DNA of 64,000 nt from Streptomyces sp. HUAS 15-9 (GTDB lineage Bacteria; Actinomycetota; Actinomycetes; Streptomycetales; Streptomycetaceae): NCBI RefSeq assembly GCF_025642155.1, contig NZ_CP106798.1:744001-808000 (forward strand), written 5' to 3'. Position 1 is the stretch's first letter; the number at the start of each line of letters is the position of its first letter. Shown one piece after another: positions 8,673 to 17,566 of the stretch. Position numbers and translations under genes: made by a program. The notes beneath the pieces were generated by a model. The model was not told the DNA's origin. It did no database searches and saw nothing but the letters and a program-made list of their open reading frames with translations.

Positions 8673-8746
8673 CGGGCGACCGCCTTCTCACGCCTTAATC
8701 ACCTAAGCACCTATGTGCAGAGTTGACTATAGCAGCAGCGCACAGA

Positions 8747-8784
8747 CCGGCGGCCGGACCGATTCCTGCCGGTCCGGCCGCCGG
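8747..8784. terminator. Perfect 15-bp stem-loop terminator downstream of pyc
   Basis: Left arm 8747-8761, right arm 8770-8784 and an 8-base loop; the arms match at all 15 positions and are GC-rich. It starts ten bases beyond the pyruvate carboxylase stop codon, as expected for a factor-independent terminator in a high-GC actinomycete, where the U tract is usually absent. Confidence 0.75.
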
Positions 8785-8794
8785 GGCGAGCGAT

Positions 8795-11700
8795 TCAGGA
8801 GATCTCGACCAGGAGGTCGCCGCCCTCCACCTGCTGGAGCCGGTTGATGGCCAGCCGCGACACCCTGCCGCCCTTCGGGGCGGTGATCGTGGCCTCCATC
8901 TTCATCGCCTCGATGGTGGCGACGGTGGCCCCCGCCTGCACCTCGTCGCCCTCGGCGACCGCGAGGGTCACCACGCCGGCGAACGGTGCCGCCACATGGC
9001 CGGGGTTGGCGCGGTCGGCCTTCTCGGTGACCGGTACGTCGGAGGCCGCCGCGTTGTCGCGCACCTGGATCGGCCGGAGCTGGCCGTTGAGGGTGGACAT
9101 CACGGTGCGCATACCGCGTTCGTCGGCCTCGCCGATGGCCTGAAGCTCGATCAGGAGCCGTACGCCGGGCTCCAGGTCGACGGCGTACTCCTTGGCGGGA
9201 CGCAGACCGTAGAAGAAGTCCTTGCTGTCCAGGACGCTGGTGTCGCCGTAGGCCTGGCGGTGGGTGTCGAAGTCGCGCGTCGGGCCGGGGAACAGCAGCC
9301 TGTTGAGGGTTGCGCGCGGCGACTTCTCCAGGCCCTCGTGGTCCTCGGCCGCCAGCTCCTGCACCGGCTTGCCGTCGGCGCGTCCCTGGAGCGCCTTGGT
9401 GCGGAACGGCTCGGGCCAGCCGCCGGGCGGGGTGCCCAGTTCTCCGCGCAGGAAGCCGATCACGGAGTCGGGGATGTCGTACTTGTCGGGTGTCTCCTCG
9501 AAGTCCTCGGGCTTCACTCCCGCGCCGACCAGGTGCAGCGCGAGGTCACCGACGACCTTCGACGACGGGGTGACCTTCACCAGGCGGCCCAGGATCCGGT
9601 CGGCGGCGGCGTACATCGCCTCGATGTCCTCGAAGCGGTCGCCGAGGCCCAGGGCGACCGCCTGGGTGCGCAGGTTGGACAGCTGGCCGCCGGGGATCTC
9701 GTGGTGGTAGACGCGTCCGGTCGGGGAGGCGAGGCCCGCCTCGAACGGCGCGTAGATACGGCGCACGCTCTCCCAGTACGGCTCCAGGTCGCCGACGGCC
9801 TGGAGGTCCAGGCCGGTGGGGCGCTCGGAGTGGTCGGTCGCCGCCACGAGCGCCGACAGCGACGGCTGCGAGGTCGTCCCGGCCATCGAGGCCACCGCGC
9901 CGTCCACCGCGTCCGCGCCCGCCTGGACGGCGGCGAGGTAGGTGGCGAGCTGGCCGCCCGCGGTGTCGTGGGTGTGCAGATGCACCGGCAGGTCGAACTC
10001 CCGGCGCAGTGCCGAGACGAGCTTGGCCGCGGCCGGGGCGCGCAGCAGTCCGGCCATGTCCTTGACGGCCAGCACGTGGGCGCCCGCCGCCACGATCTGC
10101 TCGGCCAGGCGGAGGTAGTAGTCCAGGGTGTACAGGCGCTCGTTCGGGTCGGACAGGTCGGAGGTGTAGCACAGGGCGACCTCGGCGACGGCCGTGCCCG
10201 TCTCCCGTACGGCCTCGATGGCGGGCCGCATCTGACCGACGTCGTTGAGGGCGTCGAAAATCCGGAAGATGTCGATGCCGGTGGCGGCGGCCTCCTGCAC
10301 GAAGGCGTCGGTCACCTCCGTCGGGTAGGGCGTGTAGCCGACGGTGTTGCGGCCGCGCAGCAGCATCTGAAGACAGATGTTGGGGACGGCCTCGCGCAGC
10401 GCGGCCAGCCGCTCCCAGGGGTCCTCGGCGAGGAAGCGCAGGGCGACGTCGTAGGTGGCGCCGCCCCAGCACTCCAGGGACAGCAGCTCGGGCAGGGTCC
10501 GCGCGACGACCGGGGCGACGGCGAGCAGGTCCTTGGTGCGCACCCGGGTGGCGAGCAGCGACTGGTGGGCGTCGCGGAAGGTGGTGTCGGTGACTCCGAT
10601 GGTCGGCGACTTGCGCAGCCAGCGGGCGAAGCCCTCGGGGCCGAGGTCGACGAGGCGCTGCCGTGAGCCGGCGGGCGGCTCGCCCGCGGGCAGCGGCGGC
10701 AGCTTGGTGAGCGGGTCGAGCAGCTCGGGGCGTTCGCCGTGCGGCTTGTTCACCGTGACGTCGGCGAGGTAGGTGAGCAGCTTGGTGCCGCGGTCGGCGG
10801 AGGAGCGGGCGGTGAGCAGGTGCGGCCGCTGTTCGATGAACGACGTGGTGACCCGCCCGGCCTGGAAGTCCGGGTCGTCGAGGACGGCCTGCAGGAACGG
10901 GATGTTCGTGGCCACACCGCGGATGCGGAACTCGGCGACGGCACGCCGGGCCCGGCCGATCGCGGCCCGCAGGTCCCGGCCCCGGCAGGTGAGTTTCACC
11001 AGCATCGAGTCGAAGTGCGCGCTGATCTCCGTACCCGCGTGCGTGGTGCCGCCGTCGAGGCGGATGCCCGAGCCGCCCGGCGAGCGGTACGCGCTGATGC
11101 GGCCGGTGTCCGGGCGGAAGCCGTTGGCCGGGTCCTCGGTGGTGATACGGCACTGCAGCGCGGCTCCGCGCAGGGTCACGGTCTCCTGCGAAAGACCGAG
11201 GCCGGCCAGCGTCTCGCCGGACGCGATGCGCAACTGGGCCTGCACGAGGTCGACATCGGTGACCTCCTCGGTCACCGTGTGCTCGACCTGGATGCGCGGG
11301 TTCATCTCGATGAAGACATGGTTGCCTTCCCGGTCGAGCAGGAACTCCACGGTGCCCGCGTTGCGGTAGCCGATCTCGCGGGCAAAGCGCACCGCGTCGG
11401 CGCAGATCCGGTCGCGCAGCTCCGGGTCGAGGTTGGGCGCGGGGGCGAGCTCGATCACCTTCTGGTGCCGGCGCTGCACCGAGCAGTCCCGCTCGAACAG
11501 GTGGATGACGTTGCCGTCCCCGTCGGCGAGGATCTGCACCTCGATGTGGCGGGGCTCCACGACGGCCTTCTCCAGGAAGACGGTCGGGTCGCCGAACGCG
11601 GATGCCGCCTCGCGCGACGCCGCCTCGATGGACTCGCGCAGCTGGGCGGGGTCCTCGACGCGGCGCATACCGCGTCCGCCGCCGCCGGCGACCGCCTTGA

Positions 11701-12169
11701 CGAACACCGGGAAGCCGATGTCCTCGGCGGCGCGCACCAGTTCGTCGACGTCGTTGGAGGGGGCACAGGAGCCGAGCACCGGCACACCGGCCGCGCGGGC
11801 GGCGGCCACCGCGCGCGCCTTGTTCCCGGTGAGCTCCAGGGTCTGCGCGCTCGGCCCGACGAACGTGATGCCCGCCTCCTCGCAGGCGCGGGCCAGTTCG
11901 GGGTTCTCGGACAGGAAGCCGTAGCCCGGGTAGACGGCGTCCGCTCCCGCCCGGCGGGCAGCGGCGACGATCTCCTCGACGGAGAGGTACGCCCGCACGG
12001 GATGGCCCGGTTCCCCGATCTCATAGGCCTCGTCGGCCTTCAGCCGGTGCAGCGAATTGCGGTCCTCATAGGGGAAGACGGCAACCGTCCGCGCCCCCAG
12101 CTCATAGCCTGCGCGGAACGCGCGAATCGCGATCTCGCCACGGTTGGCGACCAGCACCTTGCGGAACAT
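8795..12169 (-). CDS. pyc: Pyruvate carboxylase
   Basis: A full-length biotin enzyme of 1124 residues that makes oxaloacetate from pyruvate, bicarbonate and ATP and refills the TCA cycle. Domain order: biotin carboxylase about 1-450 (MFRKVLVANRGEIAIRAFRA; GGGGRGMRRV ATP loop; EMNPRIQVEHTVTEE); carboxyltransferase about 530-830 (GVTDTTFRDAHQSLLATR; the VKDMAGLL and HTHDTAGG metal-site motifs); tetramerisation domain; and the biotinyl domain with EAMKMEA, where the lysine is residue 1090. It stands alone with a strong terminator behind it. Length and domain order agree with the single-chain alpha4 enzymes. Confidence 0.97.
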   Translation of the reverse strand: MFRKVLVANRGEIAIRAFRAGYELGARTVAVFPYEDRNSLHRLKADEAYEIGEPGHPVRAYLSVEEIVAAARRAGADAVYPGYGFLSENPELARACEEAGITFVGPSAQTLELTGNKARAVAAARAAGVPVLGSCAPSNDVDELVRAAEDIGFPVFVKAVAGGGGRGMRRVEDPAQLRESIEAASREAASAFGDPTVFLEKAVVEPRHIEVQILADGDGNVIHLFERDCSVQRRHQKVIELAPAPNLDPELRDRICADAVRFAREIGYRNAGTVEFLLDREGNHVFIEMNPRIQVEHTVTEEVTDVDLVQAQLRIASGETLAGLGLSQETVTLRGAALQCRITTEDPANGFRPDTGRISAYRSPGGSGIRLDGGTTHAGTEISAHFDSMLVKLTCRGRDLRAAIGRARRAVAEFRIRGVATNIPFLQAVLDDPDFQAGRVTTSFIEQRPHLLTARSSADRGTKLLTYLADVTVNKPHGERPELLDPLTKLPPLPAGEPPAGSRQRLVDLGPEGFARWLRKSPTIGVTDTTFRDAHQSLLATRVRTKDLLAVAPVVARTLPELLSLECWGGATYDVALRFLAEDPWERLAALREAVPNICLQMLLRGRNTVGYTPYPTEVTDAFVQEAAATGIDIFRIFDALNDVGQMRPAIEAVRETGTAVAEVALCYTSDLSDPNERLYTLDYYLRLAEQIVAAGAHVLAVKDMAGLLRAPAAAKLVSALRREFDLPVHLHTHDTAGGQLATYLAAVQAGADAVDGAVASMAGTTSQPSLSALVAATDHSERPTGLDLQAVGDLEPYWESVRRIYAPFEAGLASPTGRVYHHEIPGGQLSNLRTQAVALGLGDRFEDIEAMYAAADRILGRLVKVTPSSKVVGDLALHLVGAGVKPEDFEETPDKYDIPDSVIGFLRGELGTPPGGWPEPFRTKALQGRADGKPVQELAAEDHEGLEKSPRATLNRLLFPGPTRDFDTHRQAYGDTSVLDSKDFFYGLRPAKEYAVDLEPGVRLLIELQAIGEADERGMRTVMSTLNGQLRPIQVRDNAAASDVPVTEKADRANPGHVAAPFAGVVTLAVAEGDEVQAGATVATIEAMKMEATITAPKGGRVSRLAINRLQQVEGGDLLVEIS

Positions 12170-12507
12170 CCCTGGATCCCTTCAGCCTGCCGGCGTCGAA
12201 CACCATGGTGTCGGCCATCCCCCTGCCGTGCCACGCGGCCACGTTAGGGGTGTGCCCGTGGCTCGCTGAAGGCGGGAAACATCACATTGACATCGGGGCC
12301 GGGGTGAGGAGGGGGCAACCCGGCAGGCCCGGTCGGGTGAATTCGGCACGTTGGACACCAACCCCCGCTTCTCGTACAAAGGCGCACTTCGCGACCCGTC
12401 TCGACCTTTGCATATGCCAATGGGATGCCCGCCAGTGCCGTTACGTCAACCGCGTTCCGGGCGAATCATTCGCTGACCCCGCCCCGACCATGCCCGGGAG
12501 CACCCGC
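12170..12507. other. 338-base divergent control region
   Basis: Separates pyc (minus) from the three-gene flavoprotein operon (plus), so it must hold both promoters. TTGACA at about 12285 and an AT-rich run around 12415-12430 are the only promoter-like elements noticed, and neither has a convincing partner at the right distance. No gene is evident here. Confidence 0.4.
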
Positions 12508-12987
12508 ATGCCCCACAACGCCCCCGACCCCCAGGAAATCTTCACCGACCTGTCCGTCGCCCTCACCGGCTTCGACCGCGCGGAGCTGGCCGGCACCGGC
12601 CTGCTCGACACCTACTACAGCACCGTCCTGCGCATCATCGGCGAGCGCGAGGCCGGACAGCTGCTGCACGCGGCGGCCGACGCCCTGGCGACCGACCGGC
12701 AGAACAAGGACGGCAAGGCCCTCGAGGAGAACGTGATCGACAGCCCGCGCTTCGGTCCGGTCGCCGTCAGCCTGATCAAGCTCTGGTACCTCGGCAGCTG
12801 GTACCCGCTCTCCGGGAGCTACCGCGACATCAACGGCTCGACCGCGGAGGACGTCGAGCACGTCGTCTCCCCCCAGGCCTATCGCGAGGGCCTGGTCTGG
12901 GCCGCCGCCGGAGCCCACCCGATGGGCGCCAAACCCCCGGGCTTCGGGTCCTGGGCCGAACCGCCCTATCTGCCCCCGATCCTCTGA
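12508..12987 (+). CDS. Small subunit of an FAD-dependent sugar/polyol dehydrogenase (FAD-SLDH type)
   Basis: A 159-residue protein resembling the small subunit of membrane-bound FAD sorbitol/fructose dehydrogenases (FDLSVALTGFD-type start after 12 residues, LLDTYYSTV, SLIKLWYLGSWY). In those enzymes this subunit escorts the flavoprotein partner and often carries a Tat signal; here no signal peptide is visible. ATG 12508 has GGGAG eight bases upstream; an ATG at 12490 is less likely. The next gene, encoding the matching GMC flavoprotein, starts 44 bases downstream. The combination argues for a two-subunit dehydrogenase core, probably cytoplasmic. Confidence 0.7.
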   Translation: MPHNAPDPQEIFTDLSVALTGFDRAELAGTGLLDTYYSTVLRIIGEREAGQLLHAAADALATDRQNKDGKALEENVIDSPRFGPVAVSLIKLWYLGSWYPLSGSYRDINGSTAEDVEHVVSPQAYREGLVWAAAGAHPMGAKPPGFGSWAEPPYLPPIL

Positions 12988-13031
12988 GCCCCACAAAGCC
13001 CAGGAAGCCCGAGACAACCCGAGGAAGCACC

Positions 13032-15005
13032 ATGAGCAACGAGTACGACCTGGTCATCGTCGGCGGCGGCATCGCCGGGGCGACCGTCGCCAAGACGGTC
13101 ATCGAGAAGGCCGCCGGGATGAATCCGCCGAGGCACCCCCGCATCCTGATCCTGGAGGCCGGGCGGGCCACGGCGATGAGCGCCGACAAGTACGACACCT
13201 ATGTGGACGCCTATCGAGAGGCCCTGATCAAGGTCCCCAACTCGCCCTACCCGGCGAGCGGTTCGGCCCCGCAGCCGAACGTGCTGGACATCCGGCGGCC
13301 GGAGCCGGGCCGGCCCGCCGACAGCGGATACTTCGTCCAGATGGGCCCGATGCCCTTCGGCAGCGACTACGCCCGCTCGCTGGGCGGCACCACGCTGCAC
13401 TGGCTCGGCACCTGTCTGCGGATGCTCCCCAACGACTTCAAAATGAAGTCGGTCTACAAGCGGGGCGTCGACTGGCCGCTGACCTACGACGAGCTGAAGC
13501 CGTACTACGAGCGGGCCGAGTGGGACATCATCGGCGTGTCGGGCGACGTGGACGACCAGTGCTACCCCGGCATCGAGAAGGGCGACCCCAGGAAGTTCTT
13601 CAAGTCCGCCGACAAGAAGAGGTTCCCGAAGGGGGAGTACCGCTTCCCCATGCAGCGGATCCCCAGCAGCTATCTCGACGACTACATCGCCAAGATGACC
13701 GACGGCCTGGTGATCAAGCTGACCGACGGGAAGAAAAAGAAGCACGAGTTCCCCGTCATGATCAGCAACACCCCCGCCGCCCGTAATTCCACCCCGCACG
13801 AGGGGTACCAGGTCATCGGCGCCGTCGGGAACGCCGACCAGGGCCAGCGGTGCGAGGGCAACTCCAGCTGCATCCCGATCTGCCCCGCGCAGGCCAAGTA
13901 CAACGCGCTCAAGACCCTGTACGAGCTGATCATCAAGTACCCCGACAAGGACTCCGAGGCCGGCGAGGCCCGGGCCAGGGTCACCGTGCGCAGCCAGTCC
14001 GTCGTCATGCGGGTGAACCACGACCAGAAGAAGGGCAAGAAGGGGAAGGTCACGGGGCTGACGTACAAGACGTACCACGAGGACGGCAGCGCGCCGGTGG
14101 AGCGGACCGTGACCGCCGACATGTACGTGCTGGCCGCCAACGCCATCGAGAACGCCACCCTGCTGCTCGCCTCCAAACCGGCCGCCAACAACAGCGACCA
14201 GGTCGGCCGCAATCTGATGGACCACCCGCTGCTGCTCACCTGGGGTCTGCTCAAGGAGAACGCCGGCGCGTTCCGCGGCCCCGGTTCCACGTCCGGCATC
14301 CCCGCCTTCCGGGACGGCTCCTTCCGGGCGGAGCGCACCGGCTTCCGGGTCGAGATCGGCAACTGGGGCTGGAACTTCCCGGAGAACGCGCCGTACGACA
14401 CGGTCCACGACCTGGTCGGCGGCGGCGAGGCCGGAAAGGCGCAGCTCTACGGCAAGCCGCTGCGCAAGCGGCTCGGCGAGATCCTGCCCCGCCAGTTCCG
14501 GATCGCCTGGGAGCTGGAGCAGGACCCCGTGGAGACCAACCGGGTCACCGTCAACGACCGGTACAAGGACGGGCTGGGCAAGCACCGTCCGGTCATCGAG
14601 TACGACCTGTCCGAGTATGTGCGCGCTTCGCTGCCCTGGGCGGCCGAGGCCAGCAGACAGCTGTTCGGCGCGCTCCAGATCTCCAAGAAGGTGAGACGTC
14701 CCACGTACGCACCCGGCGACTACACGCACTACGAACCGGGCGACGCGGCCGAGGTGACGTACAACGGCCAGACCTACTGGGTGCGCGGCGCGGGGCATGT
14801 CGTGGGCACCCACCGGATGGGCAGTGACGCGACGGCCTCGGTCGTCGACAGCCACCAGCGCAGCCACGACCTGCCCAACCTCTACATCGTCGGCTGCGGC
14901 AGCCTGCCGACCCTGGGCACCTCCAACCCGACGCTCACCATGACCGCGCTGGCCATCCGCACCGGCGAACAGATCGCCGCGGAGCTGAAGGGGAAGAGCA
15001 AGTGA
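13032..15005 (+). CDS. GMC-family flavoprotein dehydrogenase with CX5CX3C iron-sulfur motif (FAD-glucose/sorbitol dehydrogenase-like large subunit)
   Basis: A 657-residue GMC oxidoreductase. FAD fold: VIVGGGIAGATVAKTV (8-23); GGTTLHW in the flavin-attachment region; C-terminal GHVVGTHRMGSD and GTSNPTLTMTALAIR with the catalytic His/Asn block. The segment QRCEGNSSCIPICPAQAKY carries Cys 274, 280 and 284 (CX5CX3C), closely resembling the 3Fe-4S site of the catalytic subunit of bacterial FAD glucose dehydrogenase. Electrons would leave the flavin through this cluster rather than only to O2. No cytochrome subunit gene is adjacent; instead the downstream ferritin-like gene overlaps the stop (GTGA). 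Lysine-rich stretches (DGKKKKHEF, KKGKKGK) are unusual for a high-GC genome. The substrate is unknown. Confidence 0.8.
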   Translation: MSNEYDLVIVGGGIAGATVAKTVIEKAAGMNPPRHPRILILEAGRATAMSADKYDTYVDAYREALIKVPNSPYPASGSAPQPNVLDIRRPEPGRPADSGYFVQMGPMPFGSDYARSLGGTTLHWLGTCLRMLPNDFKMKSVYKRGVDWPLTYDELKPYYERAEWDIIGVSGDVDDQCYPGIEKGDPRKFFKSADKKRFPKGEYRFPMQRIPSSYLDDYIAKMTDGLVIKLTDGKKKKHEFPVMISNTPAARNSTPHEGYQVIGAVGNADQGQRCEGNSSCIPICPAQAKYNALKTLYELIIKYPDKDSEAGEARARVTVRSQSVVMRVNHDQKKGKKGKVTGLTYKTYHEDGSAPVERTVTADMYVLAANAIENATLLLASKPAANNSDQVGRNLMDHPLLLTWGLLKENAGAFRGPGSTSGIPAFRDGSFRAERTGFRVEIGNWGWNFPENAPYDTVHDLVGGGEAGKAQLYGKPLRKRLGEILPRQFRIAWELEQDPVETNRVTVNDRYKDGLGKHRPVIEYDLSEYVRASLPWAAEASRQLFGALQISKKVRRPTYAPGDYTHYEPGDAAEVTYNGQTYWVRGAGHVVGTHRMGSDATASVVDSHQRSHDLPNLYIVGCGSLPTLGTSNPTLTMTALAIRTGEQIAAELKGKSK

Positions 15006-16153
15006 CGCAGCCGATCTCGAACCCGAAGGATCTGAAGGGGGCCCTCCAGCTGGCCGTCGGCCTGGAGCTCAGCACCATCCCGGTCTATCTGACGGCGCTC
15101 TACTCCATCAAGGACGGATACAACACCGACGCGGCCCAGACGATCCGCAGCGTGGTAATGGAGGAGATGCTCCATATGACGCTCGCGGCCAACATCCTCA
15201 ACGCCCTGGGACAGATCCCGAGTCCCGAACCGGTCGAGTTCCAGGGCCGCAGAAATCTGAGCCCGATCCCCGACTACCCCTTCAACAGCCCGCTGATCTC
15301 CGGCATCGGCACGCTGGAGCTGCTGCCGCTGAGCCCGCAGGCCGTGGCGAGCTTCGTCGAGATCGAACACCCGCTGCACGGTGCGGCCAATCTGGCCGAC
15401 ATCGACCTCGCCGGGTGCAGCTACCGCACCATCGGCGAGTTCTACGAGGCGATCCTCACCGCCCTGAGCGACAAGAAGATCTGCAAGGACTCGGACTTCG
15501 CCAAGAGCTCCGCCCAGATCCCGGACAGCCAGTACTACGGCGGCGCCGGTCATGTCATCGAGGTGACGGACCGCGCCTCCGCCCGCAAGGCGATCCAGAA
15601 GATCGTCGACGAGGGCGAGGGGCTGCCCGAGAAGTGTCTGCGGCAGGAGGCCAAGAAGGTCACCGACGAGGACCGGCTGCACTCGGGGTGGCAGATGTAC
15701 TCGCACTACGCCCGCTTCCGCGAACTGCAGACCGGCCGCCGCTTCCGCACCCATCAGCTGGCCAACCAGGTCCCCGAGGGTGCGCTGCTGCTGGTGGACT
15801 ACAGCGCCGTCCACCCGGCGCTGTACACCCGGCGCAACGGCAACGCGGGCGGGCCCGAGGCGATCGCGCTGAACCAGTTCGACCTGACGTACTCGCGGCT
15901 CGTGGACGACCTCTATCAGGCCTTCGCGGGCGTCGAGAAGGTCTACGACAAGAGCGTCAGGGTGCCCGCGCCCGCGCTGCAGCTGGCCGTCCACGGCATG
16001 TACGAGCTGAAGAGCAGGGCCGTCGCGCTGATGCGCACCCCGGACCCGGCGCACCCCGGCCGCACCCTGTGCCCCCGGTTCTCCTATGTGCCGCCGGGCG
16101 GCGAACGCGACAAACTCACCACGCTGACCCGGGAACTGAGGGAGCAGCACTGA
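15002..16153 (+). CDS. Ferritin-like domain protein (VioB/RebD-associated family)
   Basis: A 383-residue protein. Its N-terminal domain (1-230) matches the ferritin-like fold attached to iminophenyl-pyruvate dimer synthases (VioB). Carboxylate/histidine metal ligands are visible in LAVGLELSTIPVYL (Glu22) and VVMEEMLHMTLAANIL (Glu54/55, His58), and a second pair in the later helices (VEIEHPLHG, YSHYARFRELQTG). The C-terminal 150 residues form a separate region. GTG start at 15002 overlaps the GMC stop, so the two are translationally coupled. A diiron oxygen-activating or peroxide-consuming partner of the dehydrogenase is a plausible role, but this is inference; no other violacein or rebeccamycin genes are present. 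Confidence 0.7.
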   Translation: MTQPISNPKDLKGALQLAVGLELSTIPVYLTALYSIKDGYNTDAAQTIRSVVMEEMLHMTLAANILNALGQIPSPEPVEFQGRRNLSPIPDYPFNSPLISGIGTLELLPLSPQAVASFVEIEHPLHGAANLADIDLAGCSYRTIGEFYEAILTALSDKKICKDSDFAKSSAQIPDSQYYGGAGHVIEVTDRASARKAIQKIVDEGEGLPEKCLRQEAKKVTDEDRLHSGWQMYSHYARFRELQTGRRFRTHQLANQVPEGALLLVDYSAVHPALYTRRNGNAGGPEAIALNQFDLTYSRLVDDLYQAFAGVEKVYDKSVRVPAPALQLAVHGMYELKSRAVALMRTPDPAHPGRTLCPRFSYVPPGGERDKLTTLTRELREQH

Positions 16154-16206
16154 TCTGTGCCCGCACCGAGCGGCTCCGGCTGTGCGGGCGACGGTAAGGA
16201 AAGAGT

Positions 16207-16242
16207 TTGGTCTAGTCCAAAGCAAGTTTTGGACTAGACCAA
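16207..16242. promoter_or_regulatory. Two DasR-type (dre-like) operators in inverted arrangement
   Basis: TTGGTCTAGTCCAA at 16207-16220 and TTGGACTAGACCAA at 16229-16242 are each close to the DasR consensus core TGGTCTAGACCA. Together they form a 15-base inverted repeat with a six-base spacer. They precede a chitinase gene, the classic DasR target in Streptomyces, where N-acetylglucosamine-derived phosphosugars release repression. Confidence 0.75.
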
Positions 16243-16312
16243 CCTATTGACGTGGTCGCAACAGCTCCCGGAGGCTGGGGCAACTCTCCCCCCACCCCTC
16301 TGGAGGCAGGCA

Positions 16313-17533
16313 GTGAGACGTCTTCGCGCATGTCTGGGTGCGGCGGCCGCCGTCGGGCTCGCCGCGGCGGGCACGACCGCGCTCGTCGCGGGCAACGCCT
16401 CGGGCGCGACCACCGCACTGAGCAACCGGTGGTACGCCGCCGCCCCGTATCTGATGCCCCTGGACAACGATCCCCCGGACCCGGCGGCCATCATGGACGC
16501 CACCGGTCTCAAGGCGTTCCAGCTCGCCTTCGTCCTCGCCCCCGACGGCGGCGGCTGCTCCCCCACCTGGGGCGGCACGGCGCCCGTCTCCTCGGACACG
16601 GCCGTCCATTCGGTCGTCGACACGATCCGCGCCAAGGGCGGCGACGTCTCCGTCTCCATCGGCGGATACGGCGGCACCAAGCTGGGCCAGGTGTGTTCGG
16701 ACGCGGCCGCCACGGCGGCGGCCTACCAGCAGGTCATCACCAAGTACGGGCTGCACGCCATCGACTTCGACCTGGAGGAGCCGGAGTACGAGAACACGGC
16801 GGCGATCAGGAACGAGATCGGCGCCGCCAAGATCCTGCAGCAGAACAACCCCGGCCTCTACGTCTCCGTCACCACGGCGGGCACGGCGGACGGCACGGGC
16901 TGGTTCGGCAAGCAGATGCTGCTGGAGGCGAAGTCGCAGGCGTTCACCCCGAACAACTTCTCCATCATGCCGTTCGACGGCGGGTTCAACGGGGCGGCCG
17001 CCCAGACCGGCGCCCTGACCAACTTCAACTCCGTCCTGCGGTCCACCTTCGGCTGGGACCAGGCGACCGCCTACGCCCATGAGGGCTTCTCCGGGATGAA
17101 CGGCCGCAGCGACACCGGCGAGTACTTCTCGCAGGCCGACTTCCAGACCGTCCTGGACTACGCCACGAGCCACAACATGGACCGCTTCACCTTCTGGTCC
17201 CTCAACCGCGACCGCCAGTGCACGCCTGCCGACAACGGCGGCCGCACCTCCGGCACCTGCTCCAGCGTGGCCCAGAACTCCTGGGACTTCGCCAAGTACG
17301 CGGTGAAGTTCGCCGGAGCCACCCCACCCACCTCACCCCCCACCCCCACCCCCACACCGACGCCGACGCCGCCGGGCACCTCGTGCAAGCCGGCCTGGAG
17401 CGCCACCACGGTCTACACGAACGGCAACGAGGTCTCGTACGACAAGCACAACTGGAAGGCCAAGTGGTGGACCCAGAACGAGGTGCCCGGCGCCGCCGAG
17501 TGGGGCCCCTGGCAGGACGAGGGCGCCTGCTGA
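16313..17533 (+). CDS. Secreted GH18 chitinase with C-terminal chitin-binding module
   Basis: A 406-residue secreted enzyme that hydrolyses beta-1,4-linked N-acetylglucosamine polymers. GTG 16313 has GGAGG six bases upstream. A signal peptide with RRLRA and a long Ala/Val core is followed by a likely cleavage after ASGA. The GH18 barrel covers about 38-330; the DXDXE motif DFDLE gives Asp151, Asp153 and acid/base Glu155, preceded by the SIGGYGG strand. A Pro-Thr linker (TPTPTPTPT) leads to a CBM5/12-type module with paired Trp (WSATTVYTNGNEVSYD, WKAKWW). It lies directly behind two DasR-type sites, so it should respond to chitin breakdown products. Confidence 0.92.
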   Translation: MRRLRACLGAAAAVGLAAAGTTALVAGNASGATTALSNRWYAAAPYLMPLDNDPPDPAAIMDATGLKAFQLAFVLAPDGGGCSPTWGGTAPVSSDTAVHSVVDTIRAKGGDVSVSIGGYGGTKLGQVCSDAAATAAAYQQVITKYGLHAIDFDLEEPEYENTAAIRNEIGAAKILQQNNPGLYVSVTTAGTADGTGWFGKQMLLEAKSQAFTPNNFSIMPFDGGFNGAAAQTGALTNFNSVLRSTFGWDQATAYAHEGFSGMNGRSDTGEYFSQADFQTVLDYATSHNMDRFTFWSLNRDRQCTPADNGGRTSGTCSSVAQNSWDFAKYAVKFAGATPPTSPPTPTPTPTPTPPGTSCKPAWSATTVYTNGNEVSYDKHNWKAKWWTQNEVPGAAEWGPWQDEGAC

Positions 17534-17539
17534 GGCGGC

Positions 17540-17566
17540 TGCCCAGACGGCCCGGCCGTCAGGGCA
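17540..17566. terminator. Bidirectional hairpin between convergent genes
   Basis: TGCCC, one mismatch, GACGGCC, then C, then GGCCGTC, mismatch and GGGCA form a near-perfect 27-base palindrome. It sits just beyond the chitinase stop and overlaps the stop of the convergent small gene, so it can end transcription from both sides. Confidence 0.6.

Noticed and set aside
8723..12247. Several long plus-strand frames opposite pyc
   Set aside because: Mirror frames of the pyruvate carboxylase gene, without recognisable protein features.
15002..16153. Violacein or rebeccamycin-type biosynthetic cluster suggested by the VioB-like ferritin domain
   Set aside because: No VioA, VioC, VioD, VioE or RebO/RebD partner is present; only the ferritin-like module matches.
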